NCBI GenBank assembly: GCA_021813085.1
Contig: JAKAMA010000151.1
Location: 1 to 6,325, forward strand
Length of the DNA stretch: 6,325 nucleotides
Source: Chloroflexota bacterium
GTDB lineage: Bacteria > Chloroflexota > Dehalococcoidia > DSTF01 > JACRBR01
Direction of reading: 5' to 3'
In this document: one piece after another, positions 1-4,508 of the stretch
How positions within the stretch are numbered: position 1 is the stretch's first letter
Layout: each line of letters begins with the position of its first letter
Program-made: the position numbers and the translations under genes
Notes under the pieces: generated by a model
What the model was told of the DNA's origin: nothing
Database searches by the model: none
What the model saw: the letters and a program-made list of their open reading frames with translations, nothing else

Positions 1-1
1 G

Positions 2-262
2 ATCCCCATGTGCCATCCCCTGCTGCTCACCGGCATCGACGTCGCCCTGCGGCCGGACGAGGAGGCATCGTGCGTCGAGATCGAGGCGACGGTGCGGACC
101 ACGGGCAAGACGGGCGTCGAGATGGAGGCGCTGACGGCGGTGAGCGTCGCGGCGCTGACGGTGTACGACATGTGCAAGGCCGTCGACCGCGCCATGCGGG
201 TCGAGGCGGTGCGCCTCGTGCGCAAGTCCGGCGGCAAGAGCGGGACGATCGAGCTGGAGTAG
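2..262 (+). CDS. moaC: Cyclic pyranopterin monophosphate synthase MoaC, C-terminal part (5' end outside window)
   Basis: MoaC works with MoaA in the first step of molybdenum cofactor biosynthesis, converting the cyclised GTP intermediate to cyclic pyranopterin monophosphate in the cytoplasm. The open frame enters from the left edge and reads [14 protein letters not shown], then [25 protein letters not shown], interrupted here only by the window's reporting limit, and finally [12 protein letters not shown]. These blocks are family hallmarks: the CHPL histidine, the two glutamates of GVEMEAL, the Asp and Lys of YDMCKAV, and the lysines of KSGGKSG. About 86 residues are visible against a usual length near 160, so the N-terminal half lies upstream. 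The internal ATG at 8 is not the start, because homology continues upstream of it. No molybdopterin partner gene lies downstream, so this looks like the end of its transcription unit. Confidence 0.96.
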   Translation: MPMCHPLLLTGIDVALRPDEEASCVEIEATVRTTGKTGVEMEALTAVSVAALTVYDMCKAVDRAMRVEAVRLVRKSGGKSGTIELE

Positions 263-361
263 CGGGCCTGCGGGTGGCGAGATGGCGCCCCCGGCCGCGC
301 TCGCCGATACTGAATATGTGGTAGCGTGTACACCTGAACGCGGCCGCAGGTGGTGACTGAT

Positions 362-631
362 ATGCCTGTTCGAGATCTGCCGAAGGGCATCGATGCGTCG
401 TCCGTACGATCCATGTTGAAGGAATCGCACGCGAACTATGAGGCACTCGAGCGCGCCTGGGACGAGCTTCTCCATGACCACGAGGGCCAATGGGTGGCAG
501 CGCATCACGGACAGTTCGTGTTCGGTGTCGCACCGCAGGACGTGCTCGAAGGTGCGCGCAAGCTGGGCTGGCCGCTGGCAGTGGTCGCCATCGACCGCCT
601 TTCGCGAGAGCGGCCATCCGTCGTCCTGTAG
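362..631 (+). CDS. DUF5678-like small protein, first gene of a protease pair
   Basis: An 89-residue soluble protein with no signal peptide or membrane segment. Its core, from about residue 25, reads ERAWDELLHDHEGQWVAAHH, then a GQFVFG turn, a helix with DVLEGARKLGWP, and a final strand ending AIDRLSRERPSVVL. This order (helix, GxWVA strand, GxxV strand, helix, strand) resembles the DUF5678 family; that assignment is from memory of the family pattern. The function is unknown. The ATG at 362 is preferred because AGGTGG at 348-353 lies 8 bases upstream. In-frame GTG codons at 350 and 353 are alternatives and would add three or four residues. The stop codon TAG at 629-631 shares its last base with the GTG start of the aspartic protease gene, so the two are translationally coupled. 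Confidence is high for the gene and moderate for the family. Confidence 0.8.
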   Translation: MPVRDLPKGIDASSVRSMLKESHANYEALERAWDELLHDHEGQWVAAHHGQFVFGVAPQDVLEGARKLGWPLAVVAIDRLSRERPSVVL

Positions 632-1083
632 TGACCATTCGCGGCCTCTTCAGCCCAACGCATCTCCAGCAGTCCGCGCCCGCACTGACGGCGGTACCGC
701 TTGTCGACGCGTTCGTATACCTGCCAGCATTGCGACGCGGAGTCGCGCTGCAATTCCTCGTTGATTCTGGCGCTGACATGACCGTGCTGCACCCGCAGGA
801 CAGCCTCCGGCTGCTGCCAAATGCGGGGGATTGGGACATGCTGGACAGCTTTCCCGTCAGGCAGGTGGGCGGCGCAGGGCATGGGCTGCCGCATCGGCTG
901 GTTGACGCCGTCGTGGTGCTCTCGCATGACGACGGCACCCTCGACAGCGAACCGCTGACCCTTTGGATCGCCGAACCGAACCCGCTGAACCAGGCACAGG
1001 AATCGCTACTCGGCCGCGATGTGCTGGCGAGCTTCGTCACGACGTTCGACCGGCTGGAGACGCTGACGTTCGATCGGCCGTGA
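631..1083 (+). CDS. Retropepsin-like aspartic protease domain protein
   Basis: A 150-residue protein with one retroviral-type aspartic protease domain. The catalytic motif is FLVDSGADMTVLHPQD (D45-S-G-A-D49), a good match to the D-[ST]-G-A signature of retropepsins. A glycine-rich GGAGHG at 80-85 sits where the flap would be, and SLLGRDVLASF (126-135) matches the conserved second hydrophobic LLGRDxL block. Such single-domain proteins act as homodimers, each chain giving one aspartate. No signal peptide is present, so it is probably cytoplasmic. The start is taken as the GTG at 631, which overlaps the upstream stop (TAGTG). The same frame is open upstream to 490, but that stretch overlaps the preceding gene and does not resemble the family. 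No Shine-Dalgarno is visible, consistent with translational coupling. The substrate is unknown; processing or control of its coupled partner is a guess. Confidence 0.85.
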   Translation: MTIRGLFSPTHLQQSAPALTAVPLVDAFVYLPALRRGVALQFLVDSGADMTVLHPQDSLRLLPNAGDWDMLDSFPVRQVGGAGHGLPHRLVDAVVVLSHDDGTLDSEPLTLWIAEPNPLNQAQESLLGRDVLASFVTTFDRLETLTFDRP

Positions 1084-1103
1084 CCGCTCGCGCCCCGACA
1101 CAC

Positions 1104-1125
1104 TCCTGACATCTCGCTGTCAGGA
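1104..1125. promoter_or_regulatory. Inverted repeat, upstream half of a paired operator
   Basis: Perfect 8-base arms TCCTGACA and TGTCAGGA are separated by six bases (TCTCGC). The same half-site and the same six-base spacing recur in the inverted repeat at 1146-1171, with the centres 44 bases apart, close to four helical turns. No T-tract follows, which argues against a terminator for the protease gene. The likely reading is a binding site for a dimeric regulator, with the WYL regulator at 1683-2372 as the first candidate. Confidence 0.6.
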
Positions 1126-1145
1126 TAGACTGCCAACTGGCCGAC

Positions 1146-1171
1146 GCTCCTGACACAATGCTGTCAGGAGC
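1146..1171. promoter_or_regulatory. Inverted repeat, downstream half of a paired operator
   Basis: Perfect 10-base arms GCTCCTGACA and TGTCAGGAGC flank a six-base spacer (CAATGC). The half-site matches the repeat at 1104-1125 but the symmetry is longer, so this is probably the stronger site. A -10-like hexamer TACGAT lies just downstream at 1179-1184, which would put the repeat across the -35 region of the promoter of the VOC-WYL operon. No good -35 hexamer is visible at 16-18 bases from TACGAT, so the promoter may depend on an activator, or the start lies elsewhere. Confidence 0.65.
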
Positions 1172-1287
1172 ACTGCGCTACGATGCGTGCCTGCACCGGC
1201 GCCGGGCGCCAGGCGCCGGTGCGGGCCATCGCCGTCCGTGCGGCGGGGCGACCAGCCAGCATCGCGTCACAGAGGAGGACCGTGACC

Positions 1288-1659
1288 ATGAAGGTCGACA
1301 GCTTCATCATCAACGTCAACAGCGAGCAGCCGGAACGGCTGATCAAGTTCTACGCGGACGTCGTCGGGCTGCCGCGCAACCCCGACATGGGCGAGGGCGC
1401 CCTGATGGCGGGACAGACGCCGTTCATGATCGACGGCCACAGCGGGCTGAAGGGCGCCGCCAAGGAGCCGCAGCGTGCCCTGTTCGATTTCTTCGTCGAT
1501 GACCTGGCGGCGGAGCAGAAGCGGCTCGAAGGGCTGGGCGTGACGTTCATCCGCACGGCCGGGCGCGAGCACTGGGGCGGCGTCATCTCGACGTTCGTCG
1601 ACCCGGACGGGAACTACGCGCAGCTCATCGAGTACAAGCACGAGCACCCGCACCCGTAG
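1288..1659 (+). CDS. VOC (glyoxalase/bleomycin-resistance fold) family protein
   Basis: A 123-residue cytoplasmic protein with the two beta-alpha-beta-beta-beta modules of the vicinal oxygen chelate superfamily. Module one runs from SFIINVNSEQPERLIKFYAD, with the typical helix followed by VVGLP, to PFMIDGHS. Module two runs from ALFDFFVDDLAAEQKRLEGL to FVDPDGNYAQLIEY. DPDGN before the last strand is a strong family mark. Of the four usual metal positions only the final glutamate of QLIEY is evident; the first-strand His and the equivalent in FDFF are not. A classical metal-dependent glyoxalase I activity is therefore doubtful, and ligand binding or another chemistry is possible. The ATG at 1288 has AGGAGG at 1273-1278, nine bases away; the in-frame GTG at 1282 is too close to it. 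The regulator gene begins 23 bases downstream, so the two probably form an operon controlled from the paired inverted repeats at 1104-1171. Confidence 0.9.
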   Translation: MKVDSFIINVNSEQPERLIKFYADVVGLPRNPDMGEGALMAGQTPFMIDGHSGLKGAAKEPQRALFDFFVDDLAAEQKRLEGLGVTFIRTAGREHWGGVISTFVDPDGNYAQLIEYKHEHPHP

Positions 1660-1682
1660 CGCGCGGCGGGCGAGGGTCGCGG

Positions 1683-2372
1683 ATGCGTCGCGCTGACCGT
1701 CTCTTCCGGATCATCCAGCTCCTGCGCCGCCGCAGCGTCGCGACGGCGGCGTGGCTCGCGGAGGAGCTGGAGGTCTCGGAGCGCACGGTGTATCGCGACA
1801 TCCGCGACCTCTCGCTCTCGGGCGTGCCGATCGAGGGCGAGGCAGGCGTCGGCTACGTGCTGCGGCGCGGCTTCGACCTGCCGCCGCTGATGTTCAGCGA
1901 GGCCGAGATCGAGGCGATGGTGCTCGGTGCGCGCGTCGTCGCCAGCTACAGCGACCCGGCGATGGCGCGGGCCGCCAACGAGGCGCTGGCGCGCGTCGAG
2001 GCGGTGCTGCCCGACCGGCTGAAGGCGCGCCTCACCTCGACGCCGCTCTTCGCCCCGGGCTTCCACGTGCCGAGCGAGGTGCTCGGCAAGCTGGCGGCGC
2101 TGCGCGGCGCGCTGGAGGCGCACCGCAAGGTGCGGCTGGCCTACACCGACGCCGCGGGCGAGCCGACGGACCGCACGGTGCGGCCGCTCGGGCTCTTCTT
2201 CTGGGGCACCACCTGGTCGCTGACCGCCTGGTGCGAGCTGCGCGACGACTTCCGCAGCTTCCGCCTCGACCGCATGCGCGAGATGACCGTCGCCGCGGAG
2301 CGCTTCGCCGACGAGCCGGGGCGGACGATCGACGACTTCTTCGCGCGCGTCTCGCGCGGCGAGGACTGGTGA
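1683..2372 (+). CDS. YafY-type HTH-WYL transcriptional regulator
   Basis: A 229-residue DNA-binding regulator of usual length for the YafY/DeoR-like WYL family. Residues 1-62 form an HTH_11 winged helix: helices RLFRIIQLLRR and TAAWLAEELEV, recognition helix SERTVYRDIRDL (32-43), and wing GEAGVGYVLRRG (52-63). The region from about 70 to 140 is a helical linker (LPPLMFSEAEIEAMVLGARV). Residues 142-205 form the WYL sensor domain, with VRPLGLFFWGTTWSLTAW, where the eponymous W-Y-L is W178-S179-L180, and the basic FRSFRLDRM (190-198) typical of the ligand-binding surface. WYL domains sense small molecules or nucleic acids. The ATG at 1683 follows GCGAGGG. It lies 23 bases after the VOC gene, so it is probably co-transcribed and self-regulated through the inverted repeats upstream of the operon. 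The inducer is unknown. Confidence 0.92.
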   Translation: MRRADRLFRIIQLLRRRSVATAAWLAEELEVSERTVYRDIRDLSLSGVPIEGEAGVGYVLRRGFDLPPLMFSEAEIEAMVLGARVVASYSDPAMARAANEALARVEAVLPDRLKARLTSTPLFAPGFHVPSEVLGKLAALRGALEAHRKVRLAYTDAAGEPTDRTVRPLGLFFWGTTWSLTAWCELRDDFRSFRLDRMREMTVAAERFADEPGRTIDDFFARVSRGEDW

Positions 2373-2388
2373 CGGGGGGTGGATGGTG

Positions 2389-2437
2389 GATGTTAGATGT
2401 TAGATGTTGGATGTTGGATGTTGGATGTTGGATGTTG
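2389..2437 (+). repeat. Tandem heptamer repeat, seven copies of GATGTT(A/G)
   Basis: Seven contiguous 7-base units: two of GATGTTA (2389-2402) and then five of GATGTTG (2403-2437). A degenerate GGTGGATGGTG precedes them at 2378-2388. The repeat starts 17 bases after the stop codon of the WYL regulator, in an intergenic space, and is far richer in A+T than its surroundings. It is not a CRISPR array, because there are no spacers. It is probably a slippage-prone microsatellite whose copy number may vary between strains. Confidence 0.9.
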
Positions 2438-2667
2438 GAGGGCCGCTCCCGGCGGATCCCCGATAGCGCCGCGTGCCCCGAATGCGCCACGATGCCGCCG
2501 CGGGTGTTCGGATCCGGGCGCTCCGCGCCGATGCTGAACGGGTGGCAAGGCAGCCGCAGGCCATTCGCCGAGAATTGCGCGAATTGTTCATCTGCCGCTA
2601 ACAAGCCGCCAAGACCGCCGCGCTACGCTGTACTTGGAAACAGCTACCAGACCCCGTGGAGGCAGCC
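2438..2667. other. Gene-free spacer between heptamer repeat and small membrane protein
   Basis: No reading frame here has a ribosome binding site or a recognisable protein pattern. The stretch holds two GGATCC sites, a short GGCGC-TCC-GCGCC hairpin near 2517-2530, and a patch of lower GC around AATTGCGCGAATT near 2574-2586. The promoter of the downstream gene must lie here, but no convincing -35/-10 pair was found; TACGCT at 2624-2629 is a weak -10 candidate. Confidence 0.4.
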
Positions 2668-2940
2668 TTGGACCCGCAAGAATCGACCGTCGCGAACACC
2701 GACCTCTGGACGCGGTACTTCGAGCAGCAGTGGGCGGGGTGGCTGCGCCCGCTCGGTGCCAGCACGCCCGTCAGCGAGATGGCCGAGGGGACGGCGGCGC
2801 GCATCGCCGGCTTGTTCACGCTCATCGCGGCGGGGCCGATCGCCTGGCTCTACGCCGCCAACGCGCCGTCCGTCAGCGACGCCATCGCGCGGCAGCCACG
2901 CCCGCTGGCCGGCTCGTCGCAGGACGAGGCTGCGGCATAG
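2668..2940 (+). CDS. Small single-pass membrane protein of unknown function
   Basis: A 90-residue protein that I do not recognise. The N-terminal 44 residues are polar and contain three tryptophans (W14, W22, W25) in a LWTRYFEQQWAGWLRPLG amphipathic stretch. Residues 45-65 (RIAGLFTLIAAGPIAWLYAA) are a probable membrane helix, followed by a short polar tail rich in Ala, Ser and Asp. The start is taken as TTG at 2668, because GGAGG at 2658-2662 lies five bases upstream. An in-frame GTG at 2656 would give 94 residues but has no ribosome binding site and would place GGAGG inside the gene. The tail is too short for a second domain. It lies between the heptamer-repeat spacer and the arsenic genes, and arsR has its own promoter, so no functional link to arsenic is shown. 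The coding call rests on codon pattern, ribosome binding site and a plausible composition rather than homology. Confidence 0.6.
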   Translation: MDPQESTVANTDLWTRYFEQQWAGWLRPLGASTPVSEMAEGTAARIAGLFTLIAAGPIAWLYAANAPSVSDAIARQPRPLAGSSQDEAAA

Positions 2941-3021
2941 CGCGGCGGTCATCGTGCCCACGCATGTGACATCGGCAGGGCCAAGCACCTCGCTGCGGAG
3001 CCGTAGCTCCGCCCTCCTGGC

Positions 3022-3056
3022 TTGACGCGCACGCCCAGCCATCGTATATTCCCGAT
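3022..3056 (+). promoter_or_regulatory. arsR promoter with embedded ArsR box; predicted leaderless start
   Basis: TTGACG at 3022-3027 and TATATT at 3045-3050 are separated by exactly 17 bases, making a near-consensus sigma-70-type promoter. The -10 hexamer lies inside the 16-base box ATCGTATATTCCCGAT (3041-3056), with ATCG/CGAT ends that form an inverted repeat. Fifteen of its 16 bases recur in front of arsM. The box ends at the base before the arsR ATG, so a start about seven bases after the -10 would fall on or next to the A of the ATG at 3057. The transcript would then have no leader and no Shine-Dalgarno. A repressor bound here would cover the -10 and the transcription start. Confidence 0.75.
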
Positions 3057-3365
3057 ATGAAGCCGATCGCCCAGACCGACGACGAGGCGAAGACCGTCGC
3101 CCTGCTGCGGGCCATCGCGCACCCGGCGCGGTTCCGCATCGTCAAGCTGCTGGCGGCGCGCGATACGTGCGTCTGCGGCGACCTCGTCGACGCGCTGCCG
3201 CTGGCCCAGTCGACCGTCTCCGAGCATCTCAAGGTGCTGAAGGACGCCGGCATCATCCGCGGCACGATCGCCGGCCCCAACACCTGCTACTGCCTCGAGC
3301 CGGCGGCGCTGGCGTGGCTGGAGCACGAGTTCGGTGCGCTCGGCAGCGCGTGCTGCGGGGTGTGA
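3057..3365 (+). CDS. arsR: ArsR-family arsenic-responsive repressor
   Basis: A 102-residue winged-helix repressor, the normal length for ArsR/SmtB metalloregulators. AIAHPARFRIVKLLAARDTC at 20-38 leads to the metal site C38-V-C40-G-D in the position of the ELCVC motif of classical As(III) sensors. The recognition helix is STVSEHLKVLKDAGII (52-67), followed by the wing RGTIAGPNTCYCL. Two further cysteine pairs are present, C77/C79 and the vicinal C99/C100 near the C-terminus; the latter recalls the C-terminal As sites of some other ArsR lineages. Binding of As(III) is expected to release DNA. The probable operators are the matching 16-base boxes before this gene and before arsM, giving autoregulation plus control of the methyltransferase. 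The ATG at 3057 is fixed by the HTH alignment and directly follows the promoter, with no Shine-Dalgarno. arsM begins 126 bases downstream. Confidence 0.93.
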   Translation: MKPIAQTDDEAKTVALLRAIAHPARFRIVKLLAARDTCVCGDLVDALPLAQSTVSEHLKVLKDAGIIRGTIAGPNTCYCLEPAALAWLEHEFGALGSACCGV

Positions 3366-3457
3366 TGCCCCTGACCGGCGGGCCGACGGCCTGACCGGGA
3401 TTCCTGGGAGGTCCATCCGATGACACACAGGTGACCGCGAGCGGCGTCCGGCAGAGT

Positions 3458-3473
3458 ATCGTATATTTCCGAT
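3458..3473 (+). promoter_or_regulatory. ArsR box and -10 region upstream of arsM
   Basis: The 16-base sequence ATCGTATATTTCCGAT differs at one position from the box at the arsR promoter. It again contains a TATATT -10 hexamer (3462-3467) and ATCG/CGAT ends. Unlike the arsR site, no TTGACA-like hexamer lies 16-18 bases upstream, so the promoter is probably weaker. A start about seven bases downstream, near 3474, would give an 18-base leader containing the strong AAGGAGGG ribosome binding site at 3478-3485. Confidence 0.7.
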
Positions 3474-3491
3474 GGACAAGGAGGGTCTCCC

Positions 3492-4310
3492 ATGACACGC
3501 ACAGGCGACGAGATCAAGGCGGCGGTGCAGGAGTACTACGGCGAGCGTGCCCGGCAGGCGGCGACGTCGTGCTGCGGCGGCGAGAGCCCGCGCGAGCGGC
3601 TCTATGCGGGCGAGGAGCCCCGACGGGCCGCATGGCTGGGCAGCCTGCCGGAGACGGTCGCGTCGTACGGCTGCGGCAACCCCGGCGCGATCGCCGGACT
3701 GCGCCCGGGCGAGGTGGTGCTGGACCTGGGGTCCGGGCCGGGGCTCGACTGCTTCCTCGCGGCCCGCGAGGTCGGGCCGCAGGGACGCGTCATCGGCCTC
3801 GACATGACGCCGGCCATGCTGGAGCTGGCCGACGCCAACAAGGCCAGGCTCGGCGTCACGAACGTCGAGTTCCGCCGCGGCGAGATGGAGGCGATGCCTG
3901 TCGAGGACGCCAGCATCGACGCCATCATCTCGAACTGCGTGATCAACCTCTCGCCGGACAAGGACGCAGTCTTCCGCGAGTCGGCGCGCGTGCTGAAGGC
4001 AGACGGCCGACTGCACGTCTCGGACATCGTGCTCTCACGCGAGCTGTCGGAGGCGGAGCGCGACGACCTGGCGCTGTGGGCCGGCTGCGCGTCGGGGGCG
4101 CTGCTCGAGGCGGACTACCTCGCGCGCCTGCGCGCTGCGGGCTTCGCGGAGGTGCGCGTCGACAGCCGCGGCCCCGTCGGCGAGAAGCCGTGGTACAGCG
4201 CGACGATCTCGGCGTACAAGCAGACGGCCGGCGCGGCCGCGCGGCGGACGGGCGAAGCGATCCCGCTGACGGCCACGGGACCGGCGGCTTCTCCCGGCCA
4301 GTGCTGCTGA
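3492..4310 (+). CDS. arsM: Arsenite S-adenosylmethionine methyltransferase
   Basis: ArsM transfers methyl groups from S-adenosylmethionine to As(III) in the cytoplasm, giving methylated and eventually volatile arsenicals. The 272-residue protein has the Rossmann methyltransferase motif I VVLDLGSGPGLDCFLAAREV (75-94), the acidic loop GLDMTPAMLELADANK, and motif II-like EMEAMPVEDASIDAIISNCV (131-150). The arsenic-binding cysteines fit known ArsM enzymes: C61 in SYGCGNPGA, C149 in SNCVINL and C199 in WAGCASGAL, with C27/C28 as the extra N-terminal thiols. A short tail ends in a vicinal C271-C272. The ATG at 3492 has AGGAGG at 3479-3484, seven bases away. It follows arsR and carries its own copy of the ArsR box, so it should be induced by As(III). 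No arsenite efflux or arsenate reductase gene is nearby in the window. Stem-loops follow the stop codon. Confidence 0.96.
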   Translation: MTRTGDEIKAAVQEYYGERARQAATSCCGGESPRERLYAGEEPRRAAWLGSLPETVASYGCGNPGAIAGLRPGEVVLDLGSGPGLDCFLAAREVGPQGRVIGLDMTPAMLELADANKARLGVTNVEFRRGEMEAMPVEDASIDAIISNCVINLSPDKDAVFRESARVLKADGRLHVSDIVLSRELSEAERDDLALWAGCASGALLEADYLARLRAAGFAEVRVDSRGPVGEKPWYSATISAYKQTAGAAARRTGEAIPLTATGPAASPGQCC

Positions 4311-4311
4311 C

Positions 4312-4360
4312 CTCACCCCCGGCCTTCGGCCACCCCCTCTCCGACGAGCGGAGAGGGGGA
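4312..4360 (+). repeat. REP-like stem-loop downstream of arsM, possible terminator
   Basis: CTCACCCCC is followed by a mini-hairpin GGCC-TTC-GGCC (4321-4331), then by a perfect 11-base stem CCCCCTCTCCG / CGGAGAGGGGG (4333-4343 with 4349-4359) closed by the loop ACGAG. It begins directly after the arsM stop codon. No T-tract follows on either strand, so intrinsic termination is uncertain; the form (CTCACCCCC, then CCCCTCTCC, then GGAGAGGGG) resembles intergenic repeats dispersed in many GC-rich bacterial genomes. It could protect the 3' end of the arsM transcript or slow polymerase between convergent genes. Confidence 0.6.
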
Positions 4361-4457
4361 GCGGCACGTGGCATCGGCCGTACCGCCCGCCTCCGGGAGG
4401 ACGGACACGAGTGAGCGGCCACGCGTTTGCGTGCGCCGCGCCGCGCCGGAGACAGAA

Positions 4458-4485
4458 GGAGGGCGCCGGCGAGCCGGCGCCCTCT
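4458..4485 (-). terminator. Rho-independent-like terminator of the secreted protein gene
   Basis: An 11-base perfect stem GAGGGCGCCGG / CCGGCGCCCTC (4459-4469 with 4474-4484) with a CGAG loop lies 24 bases beyond the stop codon of the minus-strand gene at 4509-5603. Read on the minus strand it is followed by CTTCTGTCT, which is moderately T-rich. On the plus strand there is no T-run. It probably ends the minus-strand transcript and may also stop read-through from arsM. Confidence 0.65.
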
Positions 4486-4508
4486 CATCGTGCGACGAAC
4501 CTGCGTTG

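Noticed and set aside
276..305. Inverted repeat GGCGAG / CTCGCC after the moaC stop as a terminator
   Set aside because: Only six paired bases with an 18-base loop and no T-tract; too weak at this GC content to call.
27..1136. Long minus-strand open frame of 369 codons opposite the moaC, DUF5678 and protease genes
   Set aside because: It is rich in Arg, Pro, Ser and Ala with no domain pattern, and it lies opposite three genes with clear family motifs. Long antisense frames are expected at this GC content.
1104..1171. The paired inverted repeats as terminators of the protease gene
   Set aside because: Neither is followed by a T-tract, both share the same half-site with a constant six-base spacing, and they sit before a promoter-like hexamer, which fits operators better.
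2389..2437. CRISPR-like array
   Set aside because: The seven-base units are contiguous with no spacers, far shorter than CRISPR repeats, and no cas gene is present.
1751..3025. Plus-strand 424-codon frame crossing the WYL gene, the heptamer repeat and the small membrane protein
   Set aside because: It is an out-of-frame reading of real genes. It runs through the tandem repeat and has the Arg/Gly/Ala-rich composition of a GC-driven shadow.
3366..3457. Tiny coding sequence between arsR and arsM (GGAGG followed by ATG at 3420)
   Set aside because: The frame from that ATG has only four codons before a stop, and nothing supports translation. A regulatory leader peptide cannot be shown, since the likely arsM transcript starts downstream of it.
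2949..4016. Long minus-strand open frame of 355 codons opposite arsR and arsM
   Set aside because: The translation is Arg/Ala/Gly-rich low-complexity sequence, while the plus strand holds two well-recognised proteins with promoters and a ribosome binding site.
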